A DNA stretch of 33,718 nucleotides from Hyphomicrobiales bacterium (lineage in GTDB: Bacteria > Pseudomonadota > Alphaproteobacteria > Rhizobiales > Beijerinckiaceae): NCBI GenBank assembly GCA_900470775.1, contig UCBZ01000066.1:1-33718 (forward strand), given 5' to 3'. Positions 17,981 to 26,322 of the stretch are shown in pieces. The notes under the pieces are model-generated. The model searched no databases. It was not told the origin of the DNA and saw only the letters and a program-made list of their open reading frames with translations. Made by a program: the position numbers and the translations under genes. How positions within the stretch are numbered: the first letter of the stretch is position 1; the number at the start of each line of letters is the position of its first letter.

Positions 17981-20900
17981 CTGCGTCCGGGCGCAGGCGG
18001 CGCCGCCTCGGGTGCCGCACCGGTCGAAGCGGGCGCCGGTGTCGGAGCGGGGGGCTCGCCGGTCGGCGGGACGGCCGCATCCGGCTTCTTCTGGCGAATG
18101 GCCGACGAAAAGGCCGGGTAGCGCTCGCGATAGGCGCTCATGAAGTCCGACAGGGTGTCAGCGCCGGCCGCGGCGGCGGCACGTGCCATCTCACGGATGT
18201 CGGCCGCCTTCGAGCGGTTGGCGCCGGTGACGAAGGCGAAGGTGCGGGCATCGCTGCTCTGGGCCATCTTGGTCGCGAACTTGCTGCGCAGACGATCGAG
18301 CGAGAGCCCCTCATTGGCCATCACATAGGAGATTGCGGCGCGCATCACGTCGGAGCGCGCGCCGTCGCTGAGCGGCGCCGGGCCGCGCCAGGCCTCGTCG
18401 AGGATGCGTTCATGCGCCTCACCGGCCTCGCGCCAGCGCCGCCCGGTCCAATAGACGTCGGCGCGCAGGCGGTCGATCTCCGGGCCGCGCTCGGCCTCGA
18501 GCAGATCGAGCGCCAGGTCTGTGCGCGACAGGTCCGACAGCGCCTTGGCCTCGAGCAAGAGCCTGGCGCGCTTGACGTCGCTGGGCAGCTCGATCAGCCG
18601 GGTCGTCGCCAGCGCGCGCAGCGCCTCGGCCGGCTTTCCGTTCATCAGGTTGACCATGGCCAGCCGCGCCGCGACGGTCGAGCGCGCCGCACCGGTCAGG
18701 CGCCGTTCCATCTGGTAGCGCAGGATGTCGGCGGCCTGGTCGAGCAGGTCGAGCTCGATCAGGCGGTCGGCGAGCAGGCGGGTGATCTCGTCGCCGCGCC
18801 GACCGATCGGCAGGAATTCCTTGAAATCGTAGAACAGCGCCAGGGCATCGATGCGCGAGAGCTGCTCCAGGCTTTTCCCGCTGAAGAGTTCGGCGAAACG
18901 CTGCGCCGTCTCGTCATGCAGGCGCCGCGTCACGGCATGCTCGGGAAAGCTCTCATTGGCGCGGCGTGCGACCATGAACGCGTCGCGCCAGCGCTGCCGG
19001 TCGGCATACAGACGCCCAAGCTCGCCCAACGCCTCGATCTCGATCTCGCCGCCACGCCAGATGATCGAAACCGTCTCAAGCCGGGCGACGGCTTCGTCGG
19101 GGCCGATGTCGTTGCGCTTCTCGGCCTGCACCATCCGGATGGCGCGCAGCTGCGCCTCCGCCGCGACGGGCCGGCTGCGCGCCTCGAAGAGCGGCCTGTA
19201 TCCGGCCAGCGCATTGTCGGGCCGGCCGCTGACATCGTCGAGCATGGCCCTCAGCAAGGTGAGCTGTTCCTGGTCCATCGTGCCGGCTGGCATCTCGGTG
19301 AGCGCGTCGACCTCGCGCTCGGCGATCGTCATGTCGCGCATCGCCAGCGCCGCGCGGGCCTTGGCCGTGCGCAGTTCGGCCTGCAGGTCCGACGGGTAAC
19401 GCTCGAGGATCGCATCGGCGCGGCGGAAGCCTGCCAGCGCCTGCGCATTGCGGCCGAGCCGCTGGTCGATGAGGGCGCGCCACAGGCCGGTTTCGGCATC
19501 CTCCTTGATCGGGCTTGCATCGAAAGCCGCCGCCGCCTCCTTGTGACGGTGCATCTGGGCGGCTATCAGGCCCTTCAGGAACAGCGCCTCGCGGTTGCCG
19601 CGCATGGCCGGGTCGTCGGTCAACAGCGCCGTCAACGGACCCTTCGCTTCCGACATCAACCGGTTGGCCGCGTAGAAGCGGGCCAGAGCGAGACGGGTCT
19701 CGGATTTGCGGGCGCGCGACGCGCCGGCGATCTCGCGCTGGAGGACGCGCTCCTGCTCGCGCACGCCGGCAATGGCGAGCTTGCCCCACTGCTCCGGATC
19801 GAGCAGGGGAGCCTGCGTCTTGGCCACCTCGGCCTCGCCGTCCTTGCGCTGATCGGCGGCGTCCAGCGTCACCGTCAGCCCGCCAGCACGGCCGATCCGG
19901 ACCTGGTCGGTTTCCGCTCGGACGACGACATCGTCGGCGTGCGGGGCGACGGCCAGGCCGTGCGCAGTCGGCAGCAGGCCGAACTCGACGAACTGATAGG
20001 GCTTGGCCGTGACGCGGACCGGGCCGGTGGCGGTCGCAACCGCGACGGGCAGGCCGGAGGGGCCGGCGTCGAGCCAGTGAACACCGGTCATCCCGGGCAG
20101 CGGCACCGCGACGATGGTCTGGCCCTGTTCGTCCATCGAGCGGGAGGGCACCAGCGCTTCGGCGGCTTTTCCGACCTGGTCGCCGAAGCCGAGCGACCAG
20201 GTCGTGCCGTCGTCGAAGAGGCGCGTCAGCGGCTGGCCGGTCAGGCGCAGGCGCACCAGCGTCACCTTGCCCTCGCGCGTGACGGTCGCCTCCGCGATCA
20301 CGCCGGGCAGCAAACCCTTGAGATCAGCCGGATCGATCGTGTCGCGGGTGTCGAAGACGAGCGTCGCCGTTCCCGCTTCGACGAAGCCGGCGACCCCGGT
20401 GGGGCGCGGAAAGCGGAAATCGAGCCGCGAACCAACCGCCGTGATCTTCACGGCCTGTGGCGTCGGGTCGATGACCGGCGGCGCCACGGCCGTGGCGGAC
20501 CGCGCTGCGGAGGGCTGCATGGCCGGCGGCCTGGCTGGGGTCGGGGCAGGCGTGGCGGCCGGAGCTGCCGGTGCAGCGGCGACGGCAGCCGGGGGAGCGC
20601 TTGCCTGCCCTGCCGGTGCCGCTGCGGGCGGCTTGGCCGGCTTCAGCATGTCGAGGACGATACCCTCTTCGTCGCGGAAGCTGCGGACCTGCCAGTCCTT
20701 GGGCAGGGTGAGGGCAAGCGTCGTCGCGGCCTTGCCGGTTTCGTTGGAGACCAGCGCGACGCCGTCGGGCAGGGTGGTCCTGACCACGGCCGGCTCGACC
20801 GTCATCGGCTTGTCGAAGGTCAGGGTCAGCGCGCCCTCGTTGAGATCGGTTTTCAGGGCCGCATCCGGGGCTACGTCGAAGATCAGCCGTTCGAGCGTCG

Positions 20901-21450
20901 GCAGGCTGGCGCCGCGCAGGCCGAGCATCCGCGGTGGTTCCTGCGTCAGGCGCGCCGCCTGGCGGCTTAGGGCCTCGGCCACGCGCAGGCGCTCCGACAT
21001 GTCGGCGATGACCTCCGGCGGGGGCCCAGGCAAGAGGCCGTTCCAGTTTTCCGGCAAAAGGTCGATGAAGGTTCGCTCGCCAGCCTCGATCAGGTTGGCG
21101 CGATAGGTCCTGGCGAGCGCGAAGCGCAGGCCGCGCCCGTCGGGATCGACACGGGCGACCGAGATATAGGCCGGCAGTTCGCGGGCGATCTTGGCGACGT
21201 CGATCTTCACGCTCGCGCCGAAAGCGACGACGAGGACACCGTTGGAGACGCGGATCCGCGTCGGCGTCGGCTCGTCGAAGACCAGCGAGAGGCGTCCAAA
21301 GCCGGGCGGCATGACCTCGCCGCGCAGGGTCGCGCTGGCGGCGAGCGCTGGCGCGCCGAGACCGGCGGCGGTGGCGAGGGCGTAAAGCCCGATGCCGAAG
21401 GCGAGGGAACGCGGGAGACGCAAAGCCGGACACTCAACCCAACGCGACAA
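17977..21450 (-). CDS. Large exported tetratricopeptide-like protein
   Basis: This 1,157-aa protein has a signal peptide (LPRSLAFGIGLYALATAAGL, cleavage near ALAASA). The N-terminal part (about 40-430) is beta-rich, with repeated units such as GRLSLVFDEPTPTRIRV and GVAGFVEAGTATLVFDTRD, like AMIN-type envelope domains, interrupted by a Pro/Ala linker near 275-325. From about 545 on it is helical with TPR-like pairs (ALFLKGLIAAQMHRHKEAAAAFD, AIDLDLL-type units), ending in a Pro/Ala-rich tail. No enzyme motif was seen. A periplasmic scaffold or motility accessory role is suggested only by its place among flagellar genes. The start is TTG 21450; TTG 21423 gives a more compact signal peptide and may be the true one. 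Confidence 0.8.
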   Translation of the reverse strand: MSRWVECPALRLPRSLAFGIGLYALATAAGLGAPALAASATLRGEVMPPGFGRLSLVFDEPTPTRIRVSNGVLVVAFGASVKIDVAKIARELPAYISVARVDPDGRGLRFALARTYRANLIEAGERTFIDLLPENWNGLLPGPPPEVIADMSERLRVAEALSRQAARLTQEPPRMLGLRGASLPTLERLIFDVAPDAALKTDLNEGALTLTFDKPMTVEPAVVRTTLPDGVALVSNETGKAATTLALTLPKDWQVRSFRDEEGIVLDMLKPAKPPAAAPAGQASAPPAAVAAAPAAPAATPAPTPARPPAMQPSAARSATAVAPPVIDPTPQAVKITAVGSRLDFRFPRPTGVAGFVEAGTATLVFDTRDTIDPADLKGLLPGVIAEATVTREGKVTLVRLRLTGQPLTRLFDDGTTWSLGFGDQVGKAAEALVPSRSMDEQGQTIVAVPLPGMTGVHWLDAGPSGLPVAVATATGPVRVTAKPYQFVEFGLLPTAHGLAVAPHADDVVVRAETDQVRIGRAGGLTVTLDAADQRKDGEAEVAKTQAPLLDPEQWGKLAIAGVREQERVLQREIAGASRARKSETRLALARFYAANRLMSEAKGPLTALLTDDPAMRGNREALFLKGLIAAQMHRHKEAAAAFDASPIKEDAETGLWRALIDQRLGRNAQALAGFRRADAILERYPSDLQAELRTAKARAALAMRDMTIAEREVDALTEMPAGTMDQEQLTLLRAMLDDVSGRPDNALAGYRPLFEARSRPVAAEAQLRAIRMVQAEKRNDIGPDEAVARLETVSIIWRGGEIEIEALGELGRLYADRQRWRDAFMVARRANESFPEHAVTRRLHDETAQRFAELFSGKSLEQLSRIDALALFYDFKEFLPIGRRGDEITRLLADRLIELDLLDQAADILRYQMERRLTGAARSTVAARLAMVNLMNGKPAEALRALATTRLIELPSDVKRARLLLEAKALSDLSRTDLALDLLEAERGPEIDRLRADVYWTGRRWREAGEAHERILDEAWRGPAPLSDGARSDVMRAAISYVMANEGLSLDRLRSKFATKMAQSSDARTFAFVTGANRSKAADIREMARAAAAAGADTLSDFMSAYRERYPAFSSAIRQKKPDAAVPPTGEPPAPTPAPASTGAAPEAAPPAPGRS

Positions 21451-21725
21451 AGCCGGGCCAGGCGGACAAGCCTGCCCCGATCGTGCCGACGCTAGCGCGT
21501 CAAGGATAATGCCGGGTTAACGCACCGCGCCATTTATGCCTTCGGCAACAAGCGTTTAGCGCCTCCGGCGCATCGTCGGCCGCGCCGGCTCCCTTGTCGC
21601 CGATGGGATACGCGCATTTCGGCGCCGAGAGCAGCCGGCTGCGATCTCGAAGTGTCGGGCGGGGATCATGCACGACGACAGGCGAGCGAGGGAACGATGC
21701 GGCGGCGAGCATCAGATTGTCGGCC

Positions 21726-22100
21726 CTACAACGTCGTCAGGATCGTCCTCAGGGCGGCGATCGCGGCCAGCGCGGGGGCGACCTCAGACGTGGCGTTGCT
21801 CGCCATGGCCTTGAGCTGGCGGCCGTTGTGCGTTTGCACCAACGCGGCTTGAGCCTGCGCAAGTTGCAGGCCGACCAGCGTCGCCAGCGTGCGGCCGGCG
21901 GGGTCCAGGCGACCATCCGAGCCCGTGCCGTGCGTCTTCTGGAAGCTCTTGATTGCGCCGATCGTCAACGGGCCCGCGATACCGTCGACCTTGAGAAGCG
22001 GCAATCGCTGGTCACCCAGCCAGTTGTTGAGGATGACCTGCGCAATCTTCACTTCGACCGGCTTGTTGATGCCGCCTTGCCCTACCGAGCCCGCCAGCAT
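21726..22100 (-). CDS. Peptidoglycan-binding-like domain protein
   Basis: This 124-aa protein has an N-terminal half (about 15-75) matching the pattern of PG_binding_1-type three-helix domains: VKIAQVILNNWL, then VDGIAGPLTIGAIKSFQKTHG, then LDPAGRTLATLVGL. The rest is alanine-rich helix with no recognised domain, and there is no obvious signal peptide. It begins 23 bases after the 227-aa gene and has AAAGG upstream of ATG 22100, so the two form an operon. Without a catalytic domain it may target or scaffold. A role with the upstream membrane protein is inferred from linkage only. Confidence 0.75.
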   Translation of the reverse strand: MLAGSVGQGGINKPVEVKIAQVILNNWLGDQRLPLLKVDGIAGPLTIGAIKSFQKTHGTGSDGRLDPAGRTLATLVGLQLAQAQAALVQTHNGRQLKAMASNATSEVAPALAAIAALRTILTTL

Positions 22101-22123
22101 GGGTCCAACCTTTCATCCGGACG

Positions 22124-22807
22124 TCAAACCAAAACCGCCCCACCCAGAAGTCCCGGAAGCATCAGGAGCAGAACGTACACGCATGCGGCTATGAAGGCGA
22201 CGTATCCGACTTTCGCCAGGACTTCGGCAAAATTGCCTTTCATACAGATTTCATACCAAACGAGCCCCGGTCCGCCGCGATAATAGTGCAGATAGAACCT
22301 GATTCGCGTTCCCAATACATTTCCTTCAGTCAAATATTCTTCGTCGTCGACCCACCATGTCAGGCCAGCGGTATAGGGGAGATCGTGATCCTTGAACAGT
22401 TTCACGAGCAAGGCCTGCTTGGCGATTCCCGCCGGAAGCCCGGACCATGATGCCGGCTTGACCTCGTAGAATTCAAAGTCTTTGCGGGCGGAATCATGCG
22501 TCATGATGTCGGGGACGGCCAGGGCCCCCTTGATGAACTGCAGCGCTTTCCATTCCCCTTCCGTCACCTTGCCCGGATTGTGGGTCATGATGAACTCGCC
22601 GAGAAGACCGGTCCTGCTCCAGATCTTGGCTGGATCGTTGAAATCGAAAACATTGAAGGGAAAGAAGTTGGTCTGCCCGCCTCCCTTGAAGCGGCCGACA
22701 TCCTTGAGATAGCGATCCGTGATCTTTCGCTCGGCGAAAGCGCCGAACACACCGGCGGATTGCGCCGTCACGCCGAGCTCGCCGAACGGAATGCACAACT
22801 GGGACAT
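22124..22807 (-). CDS. Unknown protein with PD-(D/E)XK-like motif and C-terminal TM helix
   Basis: No named family was recognised for this 227-aa protein. Residues 99-100 (PD) followed by E115-x-K117 in FEFYEVKPAS, with Gln131 in a helix after it, have the spacing of a PD-(D/E)XK nuclease-like core; this is pattern reading, not a proven fold. A strongly hydrophobic segment (about 200-222, GYVAFIAACVYVLLLMLPGL) close to the C-terminus implies a tail anchor. ATG 22807 has GGAGCG upstream. It is followed by the peptidoglycan-binding-like gene. Both are somewhat lower in GC than the flagellar genes on either side and look like an insertion between motE and the large exported protein. A 16-base palindrome lies 61 bases upstream. 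Confidence 0.7.
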   Translation of the reverse strand: MSQLCIPFGELGVTAQSAGVFGAFAERKITDRYLKDVGRFKGGGQTNFFPFNVFDFNDPAKIWSRTGLLGEFIMTHNPGKVTEGEWKALQFIKGALAVPDIMTHDSARKDFEFYEVKPASWSGLPAGIAKQALLVKLFKDHDLPYTAGLTWWVDDEEYLTEGNVLGTRIRFYLHYYRGGPGLVWYEICMKGNFAEVLAKVGYVAFIAACVYVLLLMLPGLLGGAVLV

Positions 22808-22867
22808 GGAACGCTCCGTGAGCGAGCGGGCGACGCCGACATCATCGCCTGCCGCCGATACCCGTCA

Positions 22868-22883
22868 TCATCCAATTGGATGA
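22868..22883. promoter_or_regulatory. Perfect palindrome, possible operator
   Basis: TCATCCAATTGGATGA is a perfect 16-base palindrome, AT-rich against its surroundings, 61 bases upstream of the 227-aa gene. Its size and symmetry suit a dimeric repressor of GntR or similar type. No matching regulator gene is in the window. Confidence 0.4.
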
Positions 22884-23007
22884 GGCTTCGGATTTTCTGT
22901 CCTGCGGGCCTGGGGCTGCGGACTTCGCGGCGTTGAACGTGTCAGGTCCGATCGCAGCTGGCCACGCGCATGGTCACGGCCCCGTATGCAAGGCCGCCCG
23001 CGCCGGT

Positions 23008-23844
23008 TCAGCGCCGGGGGGCCGGTGCGGGTGCGATCGCGGGGAGCTCTGTGCCGGGCAGGGCGGCCGCGTCGACGGCGATGCGCTCGGCGTTGGGGCT
23101 GCGCGCGATCGTTGCCAGGGCGACCGTGAGCTTCTCGGCGCGCTCGGAAGCCATCGCCGCCAGGACCTCGGACATCTTGCGCGGGTTCATCTGCTGGACG
23201 ACCGGCACCAGGATGTCGAGGCTGAGCCGGTCGAACACCCGGGCGGCGTCCTTCGGTTTCATCGCCTCATACATGATGACGAGGTTCTTGATCGCCTTGG
23301 CCTCGTCGGCCGGCGGCTTGCCGGCGGGGCCGCCCGCCTTGGTCTCGAGTTCCTTGAGGTCGCCGACGCGTGTGTCGAGCTTCCTCTCAGCGGTGTCGAG
23401 CAGGCGTTCGCGCATCTCGAGCTCGCGCATGCGCGCATCGATCTCCTCGCGGCGCTCGCCGAGGCGTTCGAGCAGGGCGCGTTCGGCTGGCGAGATCGGA
23501 GCGGCCGTGCCGTTGATGATGCCGGCCTTGTTCAGCGGATTGGCGGCGCGGCCCGCTTGGGCCTTGGCCTCGGCCTCGGCCTTCTCCTGCTCCTTCTTGG
23601 GGTCGGGAGCGGGGTTGGACCCGGTGGTCTCGGGATCCATGAAGCTGGCATCGGGGGTGTGCGCGTGCGCAATCTTCTTGGCCATCGCCCAGATTTCGGG
23701 GGCGGGCTTGGCCGTCGCGAAGGCCGGGGCGCTCGCGGGAACGGTCCCGGGATAGGGCTCCGCCGTCCAGGCAAGCAGCTTCAGCGCCAGGAGACCCATG
23801 GCGCCGAGGATGACCGCTGGCAGGAGGCGGGGCCGTTCGATCAC
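23008..23844 (-). CDS. motE: MotE-family protein (periplasmic MgtE_N-like)
   Basis: In Sinorhizobium, MotE is a periplasmic chaperone needed for MotC and stator function. This 278-aa protein has one N-terminal TM/signal segment (LLPAVILGAMGLLALKLLAW), a charged Lys/Glu coiled-coil stretch (about 80-175), and the MotE/MgtE_N-like helical domain AIKNLVIMYEAMKPKDAARVF...ILVPVVQQMNPRKMSEVLAAM. A Pro/Ala tail follows. Its ATG overlaps the DUF6468 stop (ATGA, 23841-23844), so it is the coupled last gene of fliL-fliM-DUF6468-motE. Confidence 0.85.
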   Translation of the reverse strand: MIERPRLLPAVILGAMGLLALKLLAWTAEPYPGTVPASAPAFATAKPAPEIWAMAKKIAHAHTPDASFMDPETTGSNPAPDPKKEQEKAEAEAKAQAGRAANPLNKAGIINGTAAPISPAERALLERLGERREEIDARMRELEMRERLLDTAERKLDTRVGDLKELETKAGGPAGKPPADEAKAIKNLVIMYEAMKPKDAARVFDRLSLDILVPVVQQMNPRKMSEVLAAMASERAEKLTVALATIARSPNAERIAVDAAALPGTELPAIAPAPAPRR

Positions 23845-24296
23845 GCAGCCTGACCCTCCAGGCGGCGCGCCGCGCGGGCGCGGATCGCGGCGGCGGATTG
23901 CGCGGCGTTGGCCAGGCGGGAGATCGGCGTCGGCTCGGCGGCCTTGGGCGCTTCAGCGGGCCTCGGCGCGACCAGCGTGGCGGCGCTGACGATCTGGCCG
24001 ATGCGATCCATCACGACCTGTCCGGCCTCGATCTGGGCGGCGAGATCGGCGGCGTAGCGCTCGGCGGTCTGCAGGCGTTCGGCCAGGGTGCGGTCGCAGT
24101 CGCCGAGCGTCAGCTTCAGGCCGGCGATGGCGCGTTCGGCGGTGTCGGTGGCCGCGATCAGCGCGCCGACGGTCTGCCGCATGCCGCTCTCGTCCGCCTT
24201 CAGGCGCTCGATGCGCTTGGTCAGGACGAAGCAGGTGATGATGGTGGCGACGAGCAGGCTGGCAACCAGCACATCGGCGATGAGAGCGATCGTCAT
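23841..24296 (-). CDS. DUF6468 membrane protein of the flagellar cluster
   Basis: This 151-aa protein has one N-terminal TM helix (IADVLVASLLVATIITCFVLTKRIERLK). A helical, probably coiled-coil body follows (RQTVGALIAATDTAERAIAGLKLTLGD, LAERLQTAERYAADLAAQIEAGQVVMDRI), then a Pro/Ala-rich basic tail. The layout and its place between fliM and motE match DUF6468, a family found in flagellar loci of Alphaproteobacteria. Function is unknown; it is likely an inner-membrane accessory of the motor. It starts 16 bases after fliM and overlaps motE by four bases. Confidence 0.8.
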   Translation of the reverse strand: MTIALIADVLVASLLVATIITCFVLTKRIERLKADESGMRQTVGALIAATDTAERAIAGLKLTLGDCDRTLAERLQTAERYAADLAAQIEAGQVVMDRIGQIVSAATLVAPRPAEAPKAAEPTPISRLANAAQSAAAIRARAARRLEGQAA

Positions 24297-24312
24297 GCAG
24301 GAAGCCCCGTCG

Positions 24313-25440
24313 TCAGGTCGAGTGGATATGGTTGGTGTCGAAGGCGGCGATCGTCGTCTTGGAACGGCGCAGCGGGCTGACGATCTGCACCGCGATCTTG
24401 TCGTCGACCCGGCCGATGCGTCCGTCGCTGACGATGAAGTCGCCGCAGCGCAGGGCGACGAAGGCGTCGGGACGCGCGTCGAACATCAGCGTGTCGCCGA
24501 TCTCGAGGTTCATCATCCGCTTCAGCGGCATCTGCGTTTCGTGCAGCACGCAGGTCACCGGAACCTCCGTCTGCCAGACCTCGGTCGCGAGATGGTTCTC
24601 CCAGATCGGATCGCGGCCGAGCTTCTCACCCATGAAGCTTTCGAGCAGCAGGTCACGGATCGGCTCGATCGTCGCATAGGGCAGGAGGATGTGCAGCGAG
24701 CCGCCGCGTCCTTCCATGTCGAATTTCAGCTCGACGCGGATGGCGGCGTTGGCGGGGCGCGAGATCGAAACGAAGCGTGGGTTGGATTCGATGCGGTCGA
24801 TGGTGAAATGGACCGGCGAGAGCGGTTTGAACGCGGCCTCGGCATCGCTGAGGATCAGCGCGATCACGCGGCGGATCAACCGGATCTCAATCGAGGTGAA
24901 GGGGCGCCCGTCGACGCGCGGCGCAGGCTGGCCGCGCTTGCCGCCGAACATGGTGTCGAGGATCGAGTAGGTCAGCGCCGATTCGATCGTGATCAGGCCG
25001 AAATTGTCCCACTCCTCGGCCTTGAAGACAGAGAGCATCGCCGGCTGCGAGATCGAATTCATGTAGTCGCCGAAACGCACCGAGCGGATGCTTTCGAGGG
25101 TGACCTCGACGTTGTCGGTGAAGAAATTACGTAGGCTGGTGGAGAGCAGGCGGACGAGACGCTCGAAGATGATTTCGAGCATCGGCAGGCGTTCATAGGA
25201 GACCGAGCCGGAATCGACGATCGCCTGGATGCCGTTGCGGCCCTCCTTCTCGTCGCCGAGGGAGAAACCGAGCATCGTGTCGATTTCGTCCTGGCTCATC
25301 AGGCGGTCGGTACCGCCTTCCGGTTCGCCTTCCTCCTCGACGATATCGGGCATGGTGGCCCATTCGGCCGCCATGCTCTCCGGGCTCAGCGGCTCGTTCT
25401 TGGGTGCCGCCTCGACGTTGTCGCGATCGCTCGTGCTCAT
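24313..25440 (-). CDS. fliM: Flagellar motor switch protein FliM
   Basis: FliM is the C-ring subunit that binds CheY-P and FliG. At 375 aa it has an acidic N-terminus followed by MSQDEIDTML near residue 48. The middle CheC-like domain runs from ERLPMLEIIFERLVRLLSTSLRNFF through FGDYMNSISQPAML and WDNFGLITIESALTYSILDTMFGG. The C-terminal SpoA domain (VTCVLHETQMPLKRMMNLEIGDTL, then VALRCGDFIVSDGRIGRVDDKIAVQI) is complete. The leader before MSQDEID is longer than in enterics, where that motif lies near the start. Downstream genes are DUF6468 and motE; fliL precedes it by 88 bases. Confidence 0.97.
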   Translation of the reverse strand: MSTSDRDNVEAAPKNEPLSPESMAAEWATMPDIVEEEGEPEGGTDRLMSQDEIDTMLGFSLGDEKEGRNGIQAIVDSGSVSYERLPMLEIIFERLVRLLSTSLRNFFTDNVEVTLESIRSVRFGDYMNSISQPAMLSVFKAEEWDNFGLITIESALTYSILDTMFGGKRGQPAPRVDGRPFTSIEIRLIRRVIALILSDAEAAFKPLSPVHFTIDRIESNPRFVSISRPANAAIRVELKFDMEGRGGSLHILLPYATIEPIRDLLLESFMGEKLGRDPIWENHLATEVWQTEVPVTCVLHETQMPLKRMMNLEIGDTLMFDARPDAFVALRCGDFIVSDGRIGRVDDKIAVQIVSPLRRSKTTIAAFDTNHIHST

Positions 25441-25460
25441 CTGCCTGTGGTCGCTTTTGT

Positions 25461-25512
25461 CATGCTTTGATCTTGCATCGGCAGGATCCGAAAACCGGTT
25501 TCCGCTTCGGGC
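25461..25512. repeat. Dispersed intergenic repeat, copy 2
   Basis: The core CCGAAAACCGGTT recurs at 25488-25500 in the fliL-fliM spacer, in the same orientation as copy 1 and followed by the same YCCGCT. The flanks have diverged and the right end lacks the ATCATGC seen in copy 1, so this copy looks partial. Confidence 0.6.
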
Positions 25513-25528
25513 CGCTGCTGGCGCCGGC

Positions 25529-26032
25529 TCACTGAATCAGCAGTTCCTTGAACAGCACCGCGTCGATCTTGGCCGGGAAGACCGTGACGTTGACGCGGCG
25601 CAGGAGCTCTTCCTTCAGGCGGTACATGCCGGCCGAGCCTTCGAGATCGGAGGGCCGCAATTCGCGCATGTACACCTGGAAGGCATCCTCGACACGCGGC
25701 AGCAGCGGCTTGATCTCGTCGGAGACCTTCGCGTCGGCGATCTCGAGCACGACCTTGATCTTGATGATCGGCTGGCGCTCCTGCCCGCCGGTGATGCCGA
25801 TCATCATGTCCTTCATCTCGACGAACGAGACCGGCTTCTTGACGTTCTTGGCCGCTTCCGCCGCCGCCACCTGCTCGGCCGAGGGCTTCTTCAGAAAGAA
25901 AAACCAGCCGCCGCCGCCGAGCGCCGCCAGCAGCACGACGCCGCCTGCGATCATGATCAGCTTCTTCTTGCCGCCCTTCGGCGCGGCTTCGCCGGAGGCG
26001 CCTTCCTCATCGGTGTTGGGCTTCTTCGACAT
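25529..26032 (-). CDS. fliL: Flagellar basal body-associated protein FliL
   Basis: FliL surrounds and stabilises the stator. This 167-aa protein has a basic N-terminus (PKGGKKK), one TM helix (LIMIAGGVVLLAALGGGGWFFFL), and a periplasmic SPFH-like domain with SFVEMKDMMIGITGG, QPIIKIKVVLEIADAK and the ending VFPAKIDAVLFKELLIQ, typical of FliL. ATG 26032 was preferred over GTG 26041, because AAGGCG is well spaced from the ATG and too close to the GTG. A CtrA-type box lies 73 bases upstream. It is the first gene of fliL-fliM-DUF6468-motE. Confidence 0.95.
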   Translation of the reverse strand: MSKKPNTDEEGASGEAAPKGGKKKLIMIAGGVVLLAALGGGGWFFFLKKPSAEQVAAAEAAKNVKKPVSFVEMKDMMIGITGGQERQPIIKIKVVLEIADAKVSDEIKPLLPRVEDAFQVYMRELRPSDLEGSAGMYRLKEELLRRVNVTVFPAKIDAVLFKELLIQ

Positions 26033-26104
26033 TGCCGGCACGCCTTAATTCGAGACGGACTGCGCGCCTGCGCGGGCCATCTCCAACACCCTGAACAGTC
26101 ACGG

Positions 26105-26119
26105 TTAACGCGTCGTTAA
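26105..26119. promoter_or_regulatory. CtrA-type box in the fliL-flgF divergent region
   Basis: TTAA-CGCGTCG-TTAA is an exact TTAA-N7-TTAA match, 73 bases upstream of fliL and about 200 bases upstream of flgF. Position favours fliL. In Caulobacter the fliLM operon is a CtrA-dependent class II operon, which this arrangement resembles. Confidence 0.7.
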
Positions 26120-26236
26120 GCAGGGCAATTTCTGCCGGGTCGATCTTGCCTCCCGGTCCTGCTCTGCAGGGTGAAAGGCTCCGCGCATAATTCAGTTTCA
26201 ACAGTAATATCAATATGTTGACAGGATTAACCACGC

Positions 26237-26251
26237 TGGCATGGTGCTTGC
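26237..26251 (+). promoter_or_regulatory. Sigma-54-type -24/-12 promoter of flgF
   Basis: TGGCATG-GTGC-TTGC has the GG and GC pairs at the required spacing (consensus TGGCACG-N4-TTGC, one mismatch). It ends 71 bases before the flgF start and points along flgF. Sigma-54 control of flgF would parallel Caulobacter class III flagellar genes. Confidence 0.6.
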
Positions 26252-26322
26252 GGGCTGTTTCCCGTGGCTGCTGCGCTGGGGAGCGTCGAAGCAGCCGCGG
26301 AACAGAATCGGGAGACGACGCC

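Noticed and set aside
18412..20970. 852-codon plus-strand open frame opposite the large exported protein
   Set aside because: Low-complexity Arg/Gly/Ala translation with no domain; the minus-strand frame is longer and has a signal peptide and repeats.
21594..22283. 229-codon plus-strand frame opposite the accessory pair
   Set aside because: It spans two genes on the opposite strand that have a recognisable PG-binding pattern and good ribosome binding sites.
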